From Paenimyroides aestuarii (GTDB lineage Bacteria > Bacteroidota > Bacteroidia > Flavobacteriales > Flavobacteriaceae): a stretch of DNA of 64,000 nucleotides. The translations under genes and the position numbers were made by a program. Positions 8,427 to 17,483 of the stretch are shown here, in pieces (positions within the stretch are counted from its first letter, which is position 1; each line of letters starts with the position of its first letter). The stretch covers positions 992,001 through 1,056,000 of the forward strand of contig NZ_CP102382.1 in assembly GCF_024628805.1 (NCBI RefSeq), given 5' to 3'. The notes under the pieces are model-generated. The model was not told where the DNA came from, did not search any database, and worked only from the letters and a program-made list of their open reading frames with translations.

Positions 8427-10304
8427 ATGAGTATATTTCAAGATAAATATGATGTGATTGTGGTTGGAGCTGGGCATGCGGGTTCAGAAGCTGCTGCCGC
8501 TGCTGCAAACATGGGAATGAAGACGCTTTTGATAACAATGAGTCTTCAGAATATTGCACAAATGAGTTGTAATCCTGCAATGGGTGGAATTGCAAAAGGA
8601 CAAATTGTTCGTGAAATCGATGCAATGGGTGGTTACTCTGGAATTGTATCTGATCAATCGGCTATTCAATTTAAAATGTTGAACGTTTCCAAAGGACCTG
8701 CTATGTGGTCGCCAAGATGTCAAAGCGATCGTATGTTGTTTGCAGAAACCTGGCGCTTGATGTTAGAAGGAACTCCGAATTTAGATTTTTACCAAGAAAT
8801 GGTTTCCGGAATTTTGATAGAAAATCATAAAATAGTAGGTGTAAAAACAAGCCTTGGAATTGAAATAAAATCAAAAACTGTTATCCTTACAAATGGTACT
8901 TTTTTAAACGGTTTAATTCATATCGGAGATAAACAGTTTGGAGGTGGTAGGGCAGGAGAGAGTGCCTCTTTTGGAATTACTGAAGATTTAATAAAAGTAG
9001 GTTTTGAAGCTGGAAGAATGAAAACCGGAACACCGCCTCGCGTAGATGGACGATCGTTAGATTATTCTAAAATGGAAGAACAGCCAGGTGATGAAAATCC
9101 GCAAAAGTTTTCGTATTCAGATAAAACAAAACCGCTTACCAAACAACGCTCTTGTTATATGACTTATACTTCGCCAGAAGTACATGATTTGTTACGGGAA
9201 GGTTTTGATCGTTCGCCTATGTTTAACGGTAGAATTAAAAGTTTAGGTCCGCGTTATTGTCCTTCTATTGAAGATAAAATCAATCGTTTTGCAGATAAAG
9301 ATCGTCACCAATTATTTGTGGAGCCTGAGGGTTGGAACACAGTAGAAGTGTATGTAAACGGCTTTTCTACTTCGTTACCAGAAGATGTGCAGTTTAATGC
9401 CTTGCGGTCTGTGGTTGGTTTTGAAAAGGTGAAGTTTTTCCGTCCGGGTTATGCGATTGAATACGATTATTTTCCGCCAACACAATTGAAACATACCTTA
9501 GAAACAAAGTTAGTGGAAGGTTTGTTTTTTGCAGGTCAAATAAACGGAACTACAGGTTATGAAGAAGCAGCAGCACAAGGCTTAATGGCAGGTATAAATG
9601 CTGCTTTAAAAGTGCAAGAAAAAGCACCTTTAATTTTGAAAAGAAACGAAGCATATATTGGGGTTTTAATTGATGATTTAATTACAAAGGGAACAGAAGA
9701 ACCATACCGAATGTTTACATCACGTGCGGAATATAGAACACTTTTACGCCAAGATAACGCAGATTTTAGATTAACTCCAAAAGCATTTGAAATTGGTTTA
9801 GCAGGTGAAGATCGATTAAAAAGAATGGAATACAAAAAAGAATCATCCGATCATTTCGTTCAGTTTTTTAAAGAAACATCTGTGCAGCCGAAAGAAGCAA
9901 ATCCTATTTTAGAAATAAAAGGAAGCGAACCAATGAAGCAACCCGATAAAATGTTTAAGGTTTTTTCACGTCCGCAAATAACTGATGAAGATATATTGCG
10001 ATTTGAAAAAGTGAAGCAATACATCTGCGAAAATGATTTAGATAAAGAGATTGTTGATCAATCAATTATTCAAGTGAAATATTCTGGTTATATCGAAAAG
10101 GAAAAAAACAATGCTGATAAACTCAATAGATTAGAAGATGTGCGTATTCCGGAACATTTCGATTATGATAAAATCAAATCCATGTCTTATGAAGCAAAAG
10201 AGAAATTGAAAAAGATTCGTCCGGTTACTATTTCGCAAGCATCGCGTATTAGTGGTGTAGCACCGTCTGATATTTCTATTTTATTAATACACATGGGCAG
10301 ATAA
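8427..10304 (+). CDS. mnmG: tRNA uridine-5-carboxymethylaminomethyl modification enzyme MnmG (625 aa)
   Basis: MnmG (GidA) is the FAD-dependent partner of MnmE that modifies the wobble uridine (U34) of certain tRNAs. The N-terminus has the FAD-binding VIVVGAGHAGSEAA (G14-G19), followed by SCNPAMGGIAKG. The family signatures GPRYCPSIEDK and GQINGTTGYEEAAAQG are both present, as is the C-terminal helical MnmE-binding part. Length is the usual 620-630 residues. There is no Shine-Dalgarno sequence, because the parS-like palindrome directly precedes the ATG. A terminator hairpin at 10324 closes the ybeY-mnmG unit. Confidence 0.98.
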   Translation: MSIFQDKYDVIVVGAGHAGSEAAAAAANMGMKTLLITMSLQNIAQMSCNPAMGGIAKGQIVREIDAMGGYSGIVSDQSAIQFKMLNVSKGPAMWSPRCQSDRMLFAETWRLMLEGTPNLDFYQEMVSGILIENHKIVGVKTSLGIEIKSKTVILTNGTFLNGLIHIGDKQFGGGRAGESASFGITEDLIKVGFEAGRMKTGTPPRVDGRSLDYSKMEEQPGDENPQKFSYSDKTKPLTKQRSCYMTYTSPEVHDLLREGFDRSPMFNGRIKSLGPRYCPSIEDKINRFADKDRHQLFVEPEGWNTVEVYVNGFSTSLPEDVQFNALRSVVGFEKVKFFRPGYAIEYDYFPPTQLKHTLETKLVEGLFFAGQINGTTGYEEAAAQGLMAGINAALKVQEKAPLILKRNEAYIGVLIDDLITKGTEEPYRMFTSRAEYRTLLRQDNADFRLTPKAFEIGLAGEDRLKRMEYKKESSDHFVQFFKETSVQPKEANPILEIKGSEPMKQPDKMFKVFSRPQITDEDILRFEKVKQYICENDLDKEIVDQSIIQVKYSGYIEKEKNNADKLNRLEDVRIPEHFDYDKIKSMSYEAKEKLKKIRPVTISQASRISGVAPSDISILLIHMGR

Positions 10305-10309
10305 TTTAA

Positions 10310-10325
10310 CGTTCCACGTGAAACA
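10310..10325. promoter_or_regulatory. parS-like site 3 (after mnmG)
   Basis: CGTTCCACGTGAAACA matches the parS pattern except for the first base (C for T). It begins 5 bp after the mnmG stop and overlaps the left edge of the terminator palindrome by two bases. Confidence 0.65.
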
Positions 10326-10356
10326 AAACACCTTTGCAAAGGTGTTTTGTGTTTTA
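10324..10356 (+). terminator. Terminator of ybeY-mnmG
   Basis: A perfect 26-bp inverted repeat (10324-10349; half CAAAACACCTTTG) is followed by TGTTTTAT. The stem is strong although the T-run is interrupted. It separates mnmG from the methyltransferase. Confidence 0.7.
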
Positions 10357-10368
10357 TATATTCGCACT

Positions 10369-11199
10369 ATGAAAAACAAAACCATTAAAGATTACAGTAT
10401 AACCAAAGAAGATTTTGAGTTGATCTATCATAAAAAATATGATATGTATCAAACAAAATTTTCGGCATTTGACCAGTTGGGAGCATATTATAAAAGTGAG
10501 AATTATATTTCACACACCGACGGTAAAAGAAATTGGTTTGAAAAAATGTATCAGTTGGTAAAAAATCATACCATAAAAAGTAAATGGAACTTAATAAGTA
10601 ATGTTACCAATCGGTCATACCTAAATGTATTAGATATTGGATGCGGTACGGGTGATTTTTTAAAATATGGTATTCAAAAATTAGCAGTTAATGGAGTAGG
10701 AGTAGAACCCAACAAAACAGCGCGTGGTATTGCACAATCTAAAAAAATGGATGTGTTTATTTCCATTGATGAAATGCCTGCTGAAAAATTTGATGTGATT
10801 ACACTATGGCATGTGCTGGAACATGTAACTGATTTGAATGTATATTTTCAATTTTTTAAAGAACATTTAAACAAATATGGAACACTGATAATTGCTGTTC
10901 CAAATTTTAAATCGTATGATGCAAAACATTATAAACAACATTGGGCAGCTTGGGACGTACCCAGACATCTTTGGCATTTTAGTAAAACATCCATAAAACA
11001 ATTAGCCGAAGAACATCAATTCAAATTAATACATATAAAACCTATGTATTTTGATAGTTTTTATGTTTCATTATTATCGGAAGAATACAAAACAGGATCC
11101 AAAAACCTTATAAAAGCATTTTGTATCGGTTTACTGTCTAATTTAAAGGGATTTTTCTCTAAAGAGTATTCTTCGCACATTTATATTCTTAAAAAATAA
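10369..11199 (+). CDS. Class I SAM-dependent methyltransferase (276 aa)
   Basis: The SAM-binding motif I is VLDIGCGTGDFLKYG (about residues 86-100), followed by an acidic post-I strand (VGVEPN) and the motif FDVITLWHVLEHV typical of the Methyltransf_23 type. The ATG at 10369 is preferred over an in-frame ATG at 10318, because the latter would begin inside the parS site and read through the mnmG terminator stem. TATATTCG just upstream (one mismatch to TAnnTTTG) may be its promoter. The substrate is unknown. Such a gene beside mnmG is, from memory, common in flavobacteria. Confidence 0.85.
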   Translation: MKNKTIKDYSITKEDFELIYHKKYDMYQTKFSAFDQLGAYYKSENYISHTDGKRNWFEKMYQLVKNHTIKSKWNLISNVTNRSYLNVLDIGCGTGDFLKYGIQKLAVNGVGVEPNKTARGIAQSKKMDVFISIDEMPAEKFDVITLWHVLEHVTDLNVYFQFFKEHLNKYGTLIIAVPNFKSYDAKHYKQHWAAWDVPRHLWHFSKTSIKQLAEEHQFKLIHIKPMYFDSFYVSLLSEEYKTGSKNLIKAFCIGLLSNLKGFFSKEYSSHIYILKK

Positions 11200-11320
11200 T
11201 TTTAAATAGGTTATTTTAAAAGATGTTTATGTAAAATGTGTCTTTATATTCCAATTTTGTAAAAGAGGCTTAAATCGAATATTTTAAATGTATTTTTTAT
11301 AATTAAAAATAATTGATTTT

Positions 11321-11378
11321 TATATTTGCATATAAATTTTCTATAATTAAACAAATTCGATAATTTTAAATACTTTTG
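11321..11378 (+). promoter_or_regulatory. Two candidate -7 elements upstream of the OmpH-like gene
   Basis: TATATTTG (11321-11328) and TACTTTTG (11371-11378) both match TAnnTTTG. The second is 45 bp from the ATG and is the likelier one; the first would give a leader of about 90 nt. Confidence 0.45.
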
Positions 11379-11422
11379 TTGAAATTTTATTTTCAATAGA
11401 AATTAAAAAATAATTAAGTAAT

Positions 11423-12055
11423 ATGAAAAAAATAATGATGTTGGCTGTTGTAGCACTTAGTGTTGTGGCTTGTAACAAAGAAACGGCAGAAACAGCGAAT
11501 TCAGAAAAAGCAACAGCGGAAAAAGTGGCTTTAAAAACAGCTTATATCGATACGGAAGTTTTAATGAAAGATTACCAAGAATTCAAAGATTTCGAGGTAA
11601 AGTTTAAAACCATGTCCGAAAAAATGAAGAATGAATTAGACAGTGATGCACGTAAATTTCAAAACGATGTGTTGGATCTTCAGAAAAATGCCCAATCAAA
11701 AGGTATGGAATGGGCACAAAAACGCCAAGCAGAATTAGAACGCCGTCAGCAAACTTTAACAGAGAAAGAACAAAACTATATGAAAAAGTTCCAAGAAGAA
11801 AGTGCTGTGGAACGCGATTCAATGGTTTCTAAAATGAAAAAATTCATTAAAGATTACGGCAAAGAAAAAGGTTACGACTATATTTATGGAACAGGCGATG
11901 CAGCATCGGTTCTTTATGCAAAAGAAGAATATGATTTAACCAAAGAAATATTAGCATTGTTACACAAACAATACGAAGAAAAAACCGGTAAAAAAGTAGA
12001 GGCTAAAGAAGAAACTACTACCACTGAAACTAAAAAAGAAGCGGATAAGAAGTAA
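11423..12055 (+). CDS. OmpH/Skp-family lipoprotein (210 aa)
   Basis: The lipoprotein signal peptide ends at C17 (MKKIMMLAVVALSVVAC). A Skp/OmpH-type region follows: a short beta segment (TAYIDTEVLMKDYQEF), a long charged coiled coil (about residues 50-140), and a return strand (KGYDYIYGTGDAASVLYA). Skp proteins hold unfolded outer-membrane proteins in the periplasm; here the protein is predicted to be membrane-anchored. The C-terminal tail is Lys/Glu/Thr-rich. It appears to be a single-gene unit with a strong terminator. Confidence 0.88.
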   Translation: MKKIMMLAVVALSVVACNKETAETANSEKATAEKVALKTAYIDTEVLMKDYQEFKDFEVKFKTMSEKMKNELDSDARKFQNDVLDLQKNAQSKGMEWAQKRQAELERRQQTLTEKEQNYMKKFQEESAVERDSMVSKMKKFIKDYGKEKGYDYIYGTGDAASVLYAKEEYDLTKEILALLHKQYEEKTGKKVEAKEETTTTETKKEADKK

Positions 12056-12070
12056 TAGTTTAGAATATTT

Positions 12071-12106
12071 AAAAAGCCTGGAAGTGAAACTTCCAGGCTT
12101 TTTTTT
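12071..12106 (+). terminator. Terminator of OmpH-like gene
   Basis: AAAGCCTGGAAG pairs with CTTCCAGGCTTT around a short loop, followed by an eight-base T-run. This is a textbook intrinsic terminator. Confidence 0.9.
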
Positions 12107-12211
12107 GCTTTTAAAAGCTACGTTCAAGCAGAAACAAGCATTTTAAAACGGTGCTTTGTCTTTCATCTTTTAAAGATAGATTTAGGGAAGTTGTAAAATG
12201 GAATTTATCAG

Positions 12212-12445
12212 TTATTTCAATACTAAACTTCGCCATACATCATTTGGATCTATTTCTACACACTTCCCGCTTTTAATATTTTCTTCGGCTTTCTTTATTT
12301 TTTGAACAAATTCAGCATTGTATCCACTTTTTGTATCCGAAACAATTTCAATACCTTTGTGTTCTTTAGAAAAAAATTCAATTAAATTTTTTAATGCTTT
12401 GCCAGCTTTTGTACGTTCGTTTATTTTTATGGTTATAGTTGTCAT
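12212..12445 (-). CDS. DUF2683-type antitoxin-like protein (77 aa)
   Basis: The N-terminus MTTITIKINERTKAGKALK resembles the DUF2683 family, small proteins with an antitoxin-like N-terminal strand and helices. A C-terminal acidic segment (CVEIDPNDVW) could bind a toxin. No RelE-like toxin frame follows before the OmpH terminator, so it is an orphan or has lost its partner. It is divergent from the helicase gene, with 82 bp between starts. Confidence 0.65.
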   Translation of the reverse strand: MTTITIKINERTKAGKALKNLIEFFSKEHKGIEIVSDTKSGYNAEFVQKIKKAEENIKSGKCVEIDPNDVWRSLVLK

Positions 12446-12527
12446 TAGTTTTGTATTTTAGTAAAAAAAAATTACAAAAAATTGTCGCACGTTCCAATAT
12501 ATCAGCATTTTAGTTAAATTAGTACTT

Positions 12528-14780
12528 ATGACACCTGAAGCAGAATTAGTTTTACAATACATACAGCATACCAACCGAAATGTTTTTTTAACTGGAAAAG
12601 CAGGAACTGGTAAAACCACTTTGCTCAAAAAAATTCTTGCCACCACACACAAAAGCACAGTTGTAGTGGCACCAACTGGTATTGCGGCTTTAAATGCGGG
12701 CGGGGTAACCATTCACTCGTTTTTTCAGTTGCCTTTTTCATCCTATATTCCTACTACCGATTTTAAAAATAACAACAATGGGCTGTATTTTGAAACCAAA
12801 CAAACTATTACCCGCCATTTTAAAATGCAAGAATCAAAGCAGTCTATTATCAAAAGTTTAGAGTTGCTGGTGATTGATGAAGTGTCTATGTTGCGAGCTG
12901 ATGTGTTAGATGCCATGAACGAATTATTGCAGTTTGTTCGCAGGTCATCGTTGCCTTTTGGTGGCGTTCAGGTATTGTTTATAGGCGATTTGTGGCAATT
13001 GCCGCCTGTTGTGAAGCCAAACGAATGGGAAACTCTAAGGCATTTTTACCAAGGTATTTATTTTTTCAACGCCTGGGTCATGCAAACAGAACCTCCTGTT
13101 TATGTGGAACTTAAAAAGATTTACCGCCAAGACGATGCCGATTTTATTCGGTTGCTGAATAATTTTAGAACAAACAACATCACTCCTGCCGATTATGAGG
13201 TTTTGGCAAAACAAGTTGATGAACATTTCGACACCAACAAAAACAAAGGTTATATCACACTTACCACACACAACCGAAAAGCCGATGAAATAAATGAGCA
13301 ACAACTGCGCCATATTAAAACACAAGAATTTGTTTTCTTGCCTGAAATTATTGGCGATTTTCCCGAAAAACTATTTCCGTTAGAACCCGAATTGGTGCTG
13401 AAAAAAGGCGCACAAGTGATGTTTGTAAAAAACGATTTAAGTTTTGAAAAACGCTATTACAACGGAAAAATCGGAACGGTGTTTTTTGTGTCTGAAAACG
13501 AAATAGAGGTTTTTTTGCCCGAAGATAATGTCAAAATTACGGTTGAAAAATACGAATGGCAAAATGTGCGTTATGTGCTCAATGAACAAACCAAAGAAAT
13601 CGAAGAAGAAGTTTTAGGAACATTTGTGCAATATCCTTTGAAACTGGCTTGGGCCATAACGGTGCATAAATCGCAAGGATTAACATTTGATAAAGCAGTG
13701 CTTGATATCAACGATGTGTTTATGAGTGGGCAAGCTTATGTGGCATTGTCGCGTTTGCGCAGTTTAGATGGTTTGGTTCTATCAAAACCAGTTGCAATCC
13801 GCCAAATTTTGGCCGATGAAAACATTCTGTCTTTCACCCAAAAGAATGCAGCTATTCGGCAGGAAGATCAATTATTGCAAGCCAAATTAGAATATTTATG
13901 GCAACAAGTATCCGAAACATTCAATTGGCAGCAAGCACATGATGATTTTTATAAATGGATTGCTACTTGGATTCCCGAAAAAAAATCGACCCGAAAAATT
14001 TATCGCGCTTGGGCAGAAAAACAAGAACGTTTGCTGTTGCATCTCAAAAAAGTGGGATTGCAATTTTTACAAGAACTACACGCTATTTTTACCGATACCG
14101 ATTTTAGAACCGATCATTTGGTGCAGCGTTTTTCCAAAGCATATACCTATTTTTATCCAAAATTGGATGAATTGGGATACGACACGCTTTTTGTGTTGGA
14201 ACAAGCAAAGAAAAAGAAAGGTTTTGTACTTTTTGTGGAACAATTACGAGTATTTGAGGAGCAACATATAAAAATGGTTTTAAAGTTGCTTAAAACGAAT
14301 AAAATGATTGAATTGTTTGGCAAGCAAATGGATTTCTCAACCGATAATCTAAAGCAAACAAATGCCGTTTCATACCGATTGAATCATTTAACGGCGATTA
14401 AGGAAATTTTGCGCACCCAAATGTTAGATGTTACAGAGGAAGATGCTATAGATGATGATTTAAAACAAATTGAAAAACCTACTAAAACCACTACAATAGA
14501 CAAAACGTTTGAGCTTTTTCAACAAAGATTAACCGTGAGCCAAATTGCCGATAAACGCAAACTTTCTGTTGCAACCATTTATCAACATGTGGGCAAATTA
14601 ATAGCAGCGAATAAAATAGCAATCAGCGAAGTATTGTCAAAAAAGAAAATAGCAGAATTGCAAAAATTATTCAGTGGGAATGAAGATAAAACCTTAACCG
14701 AAATTAAAGCCGATGCTCCTGAATCAATTACTTGGGAAGATTTGCGTATTTATAAAGCTTCTCTACAAGTGAAGAACTGA
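12528..14780 (+). CDS. Pif1-like helicase with C-terminal helix-turn-helix (750 aa)
   Basis: Walker A is TGKAGTGKTTL (about residues 22-32) and Walker B VIDEVSML (about 115-122). GDLWQLPPV and the C-terminal helicase motif AWAITVHKSQGLTFD with AYVALSRLRSLDGLVL are typical of Pif1/RecD-like SF1B helicases. The C-terminal about 250 residues contain an HTH (LTVSQIADKRKLSVATIYQH) like those of the RecQ C-terminal HTH_40 type. Proteins of this arrangement are common in Bacteroidota. It probably unwinds DNA 5' to 3' in repair or replication. It is a single gene with a downstream hairpin. Confidence 0.9.
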   Translation: MTPEAELVLQYIQHTNRNVFLTGKAGTGKTTLLKKILATTHKSTVVVAPTGIAALNAGGVTIHSFFQLPFSSYIPTTDFKNNNNGLYFETKQTITRHFKMQESKQSIIKSLELLVIDEVSMLRADVLDAMNELLQFVRRSSLPFGGVQVLFIGDLWQLPPVVKPNEWETLRHFYQGIYFFNAWVMQTEPPVYVELKKIYRQDDADFIRLLNNFRTNNITPADYEVLAKQVDEHFDTNKNKGYITLTTHNRKADEINEQQLRHIKTQEFVFLPEIIGDFPEKLFPLEPELVLKKGAQVMFVKNDLSFEKRYYNGKIGTVFFVSENEIEVFLPEDNVKITVEKYEWQNVRYVLNEQTKEIEEEVLGTFVQYPLKLAWAITVHKSQGLTFDKAVLDINDVFMSGQAYVALSRLRSLDGLVLSKPVAIRQILADENILSFTQKNAAIRQEDQLLQAKLEYLWQQVSETFNWQQAHDDFYKWIATWIPEKKSTRKIYRAWAEKQERLLLHLKKVGLQFLQELHAIFTDTDFRTDHLVQRFSKAYTYFYPKLDELGYDTLFVLEQAKKKKGFVLFVEQLRVFEEQHIKMVLKLLKTNKMIELFGKQMDFSTDNLKQTNAVSYRLNHLTAIKEILRTQMLDVTEEDAIDDDLKQIEKPTKTTTIDKTFELFQQRLTVSQIADKRKLSVATIYQHVGKLIAANKIAISEVLSKKKIAELQKLFSGNEDKTLTEIKADAPESITWEDLRIYKASLQVKN

Positions 14781-14916
14781 TAGGCAGTGGAATATAATTT
14801 TACTGAAATGCAGGTTTTTTTACAAAGGAAGTTTTATTAAAATCATATGATATAAATATAAAGTATTAAATATCAGATTATTATTAGCTTATTTTCTTAT
14901 TTTACGATATTGATTA

Positions 14917-14955
14917 AAATGCTGCCAGTTTTTAAATCTTGCAGCATTTTTTTAT
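14917..14955 (+). terminator. Hairpin terminator downstream of the helicase
   Basis: AAAATGCTGC pairs with GCAGCATTTT around a 14-base loop, followed by TTTATTT. It lies about 135 bp after the helicase stop. Confidence 0.7.
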
Positions 14956-15490
14956 TTACGAATACTGTTTACAAGAGGTATAAAAATTCATTTCATAATC
15001 AATTGATCTAAATAAATGGAAAATGAGCAGCGAATTTAGAATGGAACTTGGTTTAACTGGTAGAAATTATAAAGCAGTTAATCAACCCTACGAAGTCTTG
15101 AAGCATCGAACTATTTTTAAGCATCATCCAAAACAGAAGGCTTCCTTCGAAGTCATCAAATGTTAAAAAAATGAATTAAATATGTTAAATTTTTTAACGT
15201 GTCAGTGATTTTATATTTTATGAAAATGACACAAATAACTGAATTTTAATACATTAAAATTTTTATCAAGCGCAATTGTTAATTTTTCTACTGAATTATG
15301 TATAAAAATCTATCAAAAATTTATGATAATTGATGCAACGAAACAGAAAATTATATACTATATTTATGTTATTTATATCATATTTATTACTATTCATGTT
15401 AAAATATAAAAAATTGTTATAAACAATCTCATAATCAATATCATAAAAAGGAATAAATAATTAAGTCGCTGGTGAATTATTTTTAATTTA

Positions 15491-15498
15491 TATATTTG
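15491..15498 (+). promoter_or_regulatory. Candidate -7 element for the kinase-regulator operon
   Basis: TATATTTG matches TAnnTTTG. It implies a leader of about 170 nt before the TTG start at 15679. No clear -33 TTTG is visible. Confidence 0.4.
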
Positions 15499-15678
15499 TG
15501 CATTAGAAACCACATGGCATACACGCTAATTGCAAAACCACTCACCAAGTGTATATTTTAGAAAAATAATTAAAAAGATAGCGATAAAAGAATGTATTGA
15601 TAAAAAAATAGTCGTATATTTTAAGAATTAAATATCTAAGAGTTTATTAAGAGTAAGAATGTAATTAAAAAGATTATT

Positions 15679-17454
15679 TTGAAAGAACAAAAAGTTGATG
15701 AATTAAATTTTACAACCGGTAGTTTTAAATACAGAAAAACGGTTCATTATACGCTGGTTGTAAGTGTGATTTTTTTTCAGATACTATTGCTTGTAATTGT
15801 TTACAATGAAATTTTTAACGAACCAAAGCTGGAAGAGTTAGAAGCCGAAATTCATATTTCTGAACAAGCCAAGCAATTCAGTGACCGCACAAAAAGCGAT
15901 TATATTGCAGCGCAGTTTAATTTACAACAGTATCTTCAAACCAAAGATGAACAATATTTGGTGAAGTATAATGATGCATTAGACAGCTTAAATAAAAACA
16001 TTCAAAATTTAGTAAAAACAACCGATAAAAGTGCGGGATTTTCTATGTATTTGCGCAAAGATAAAAACCCAAAGTTATCAGTAGAAAACATCAATTCAAA
16101 GATCGATTCGCTTCGAAAGATTGAGATTCAGCCAAGTATCGATTTTAGAGCAGAAGCGTTTAAACTAAACAGTATTCAATTCAAAGATGTAATTGATAGT
16201 TTAAATGTGGAAACCAGTGTTTCTGTTGATAGCGTAGAGCGCAAAGGATTGTTTAAGCGTTTAGGAAATGCAATTTCCGGAGAAGTAGATGTGCAAAAAG
16301 AAAAATCGAACGTGGTGTTAACCCTTCGTCATGGGAAAAAAGTAAGTTCAGGTAGCATTGAAGAGCAAATAGAGAATTTGTTCCAATCAACCAATGAATA
16401 TTATCAAAAGGAATTTGAAAATTACAAGCGCAAATTGGCCGCTGTAAACCGTAAAAATTCTAAAAACGATACTAATTTTTTTAATGCCAATACCGAGTTG
16501 CTCACATACAGCAATATGTTGCTCACCAAATACAATGATGCATTGGTATCGTTTACCAACGACGCCCGCAAAAAATTTCAAGAGCAATACCACGCCAATA
16601 AAAAAATTAGAAATTACGCCGTAATTGGATTGATTTTTTTAATGGTGCTTATTTCTATTTTGTTGGCATTTTTAACCCGATTAGCATTTGGTTATGAAAA
16701 AAGGTTAGAACAAGCAAAACAAAAAATTCAGCAAAACTTGAATTTTAAAAACCGTATCGTGGGAATGATCAGTCATGAAATACGTTCGCCATTAAACATT
16801 ATTTCTATTTACACGCGCGGAATTAGCAGACAAGTGCAAGATGAAGACGTAAAAGAATCATTAAAATCAATCGAAGCCACCACACAATCACTGTCGTTAA
16901 TGGCGAATCAAATTTTAGAATTTTCAAAAAATGAAAACAAAAAGCTAACATTAAACAAAACCACATTCAATCTAAAAACAGAATTAGATGAAATATTAAA
17001 ATCGTTAGCACATTTTGTGAGCAATAATGGTAATAAATTAGTAATTAACAATTCCATTTCCCACGATGTGATGCTGCACTCCGATAGTGTGAAAATACAT
17101 CAGTTGTTCTACAACATTATAGGAAATGCGAATAAATTCACCAAAAAGGGCGAAATAGTTGCAAACGTAGCTATAGAAAAAATAGATGAACACACACAAA
17201 ATTTAAAAGTATCCATTAAAGACAATGGAGCAGGTATCAGCGAAAAAGATTTAAAACATATATTTGAAAGTTACCATCAAGGCAAAATAGCTGCAGATGT
17301 TCAGAATTTAGGAGCAGGTTTGGGATTGAATTTGTGCAAAGAAATAGTGGAATTATTCCAAGGAAAAATTTCTGTAACCAGTAAACCCAACACCGAAACC
17401 GTAGTAACATTCAATTTAATTCTAGATACACAAAAGAAAGAATCAAAACAATAG
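15679..17454 (+). CDS. Membrane histidine kinase (591 aa)
   Basis: Start is TTG: the first in-frame ATG lies more than 110 codons in and would remove the first membrane segment. The order is a membrane helix (about 25-44), an extracytoplasmic sensor of about 265 residues rich in charged helices, a second helix (about 313-335), then HisKA with phosphoacceptor H366 in MISHEIRSPLNII. The HATPase domain has NIIGNANKF, DNGAGIS and GAGLGLNL. The partner is the NarL-type regulator 29 bp downstream. The signal is unknown. Confidence 0.92.
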   Translation: MKEQKVDELNFTTGSFKYRKTVHYTLVVSVIFFQILLLVIVYNEIFNEPKLEELEAEIHISEQAKQFSDRTKSDYIAAQFNLQQYLQTKDEQYLVKYNDALDSLNKNIQNLVKTTDKSAGFSMYLRKDKNPKLSVENINSKIDSLRKIEIQPSIDFRAEAFKLNSIQFKDVIDSLNVETSVSVDSVERKGLFKRLGNAISGEVDVQKEKSNVVLTLRHGKKVSSGSIEEQIENLFQSTNEYYQKEFENYKRKLAAVNRKNSKNDTNFFNANTELLTYSNMLLTKYNDALVSFTNDARKKFQEQYHANKKIRNYAVIGLIFLMVLISILLAFLTRLAFGYEKRLEQAKQKIQQNLNFKNRIVGMISHEIRSPLNIISIYTRGISRQVQDEDVKESLKSIEATTQSLSLMANQILEFSKNENKKLTLNKTTFNLKTELDEILKSLAHFVSNNGNKLVINNSISHDVMLHSDSVKIHQLFYNIIGNANKFTKKGEIVANVAIEKIDEHTQNLKVSIKDNGAGISEKDLKHIFESYHQGKIAADVQNLGAGLGLNLCKEIVELFQGKISVTSKPNTETVVTFNLILDTQKKESKQ

Positions 17455-17483
17455 GGCTAATCATAGAAAACATTTAGAAAAAA

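Larger units (their letters stand above)
14781..15678. other. 898-bp intergenic region
   Basis: This holds a hairpin terminator (14917-14955) and a TATATTTG promoter element at 15491-15498, about 180 bp before the kinase start. A 47-codon frame (15023-15166) has no recognisable similarity and I do not call it a gene. The rest is AT-rich sequence in which I see no structure. Confidence 0.5.

Noticed and set aside
10318-10369. Upstream ATG for the methyltransferase
   Set aside because: It would start within parS site 3 and pass through the mnmG terminator stem.
12107-12211. Toxin gene partnered with the DUF2683-like protein
   Set aside because: No frame resembling RelE or another toxin is present downstream; the stretch runs into the OmpH terminator.
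15023-15166. 47-codon ORF before the histidine kinase
   Set aside because: No signal peptide, domain or promoter; composition is compatible with chance.
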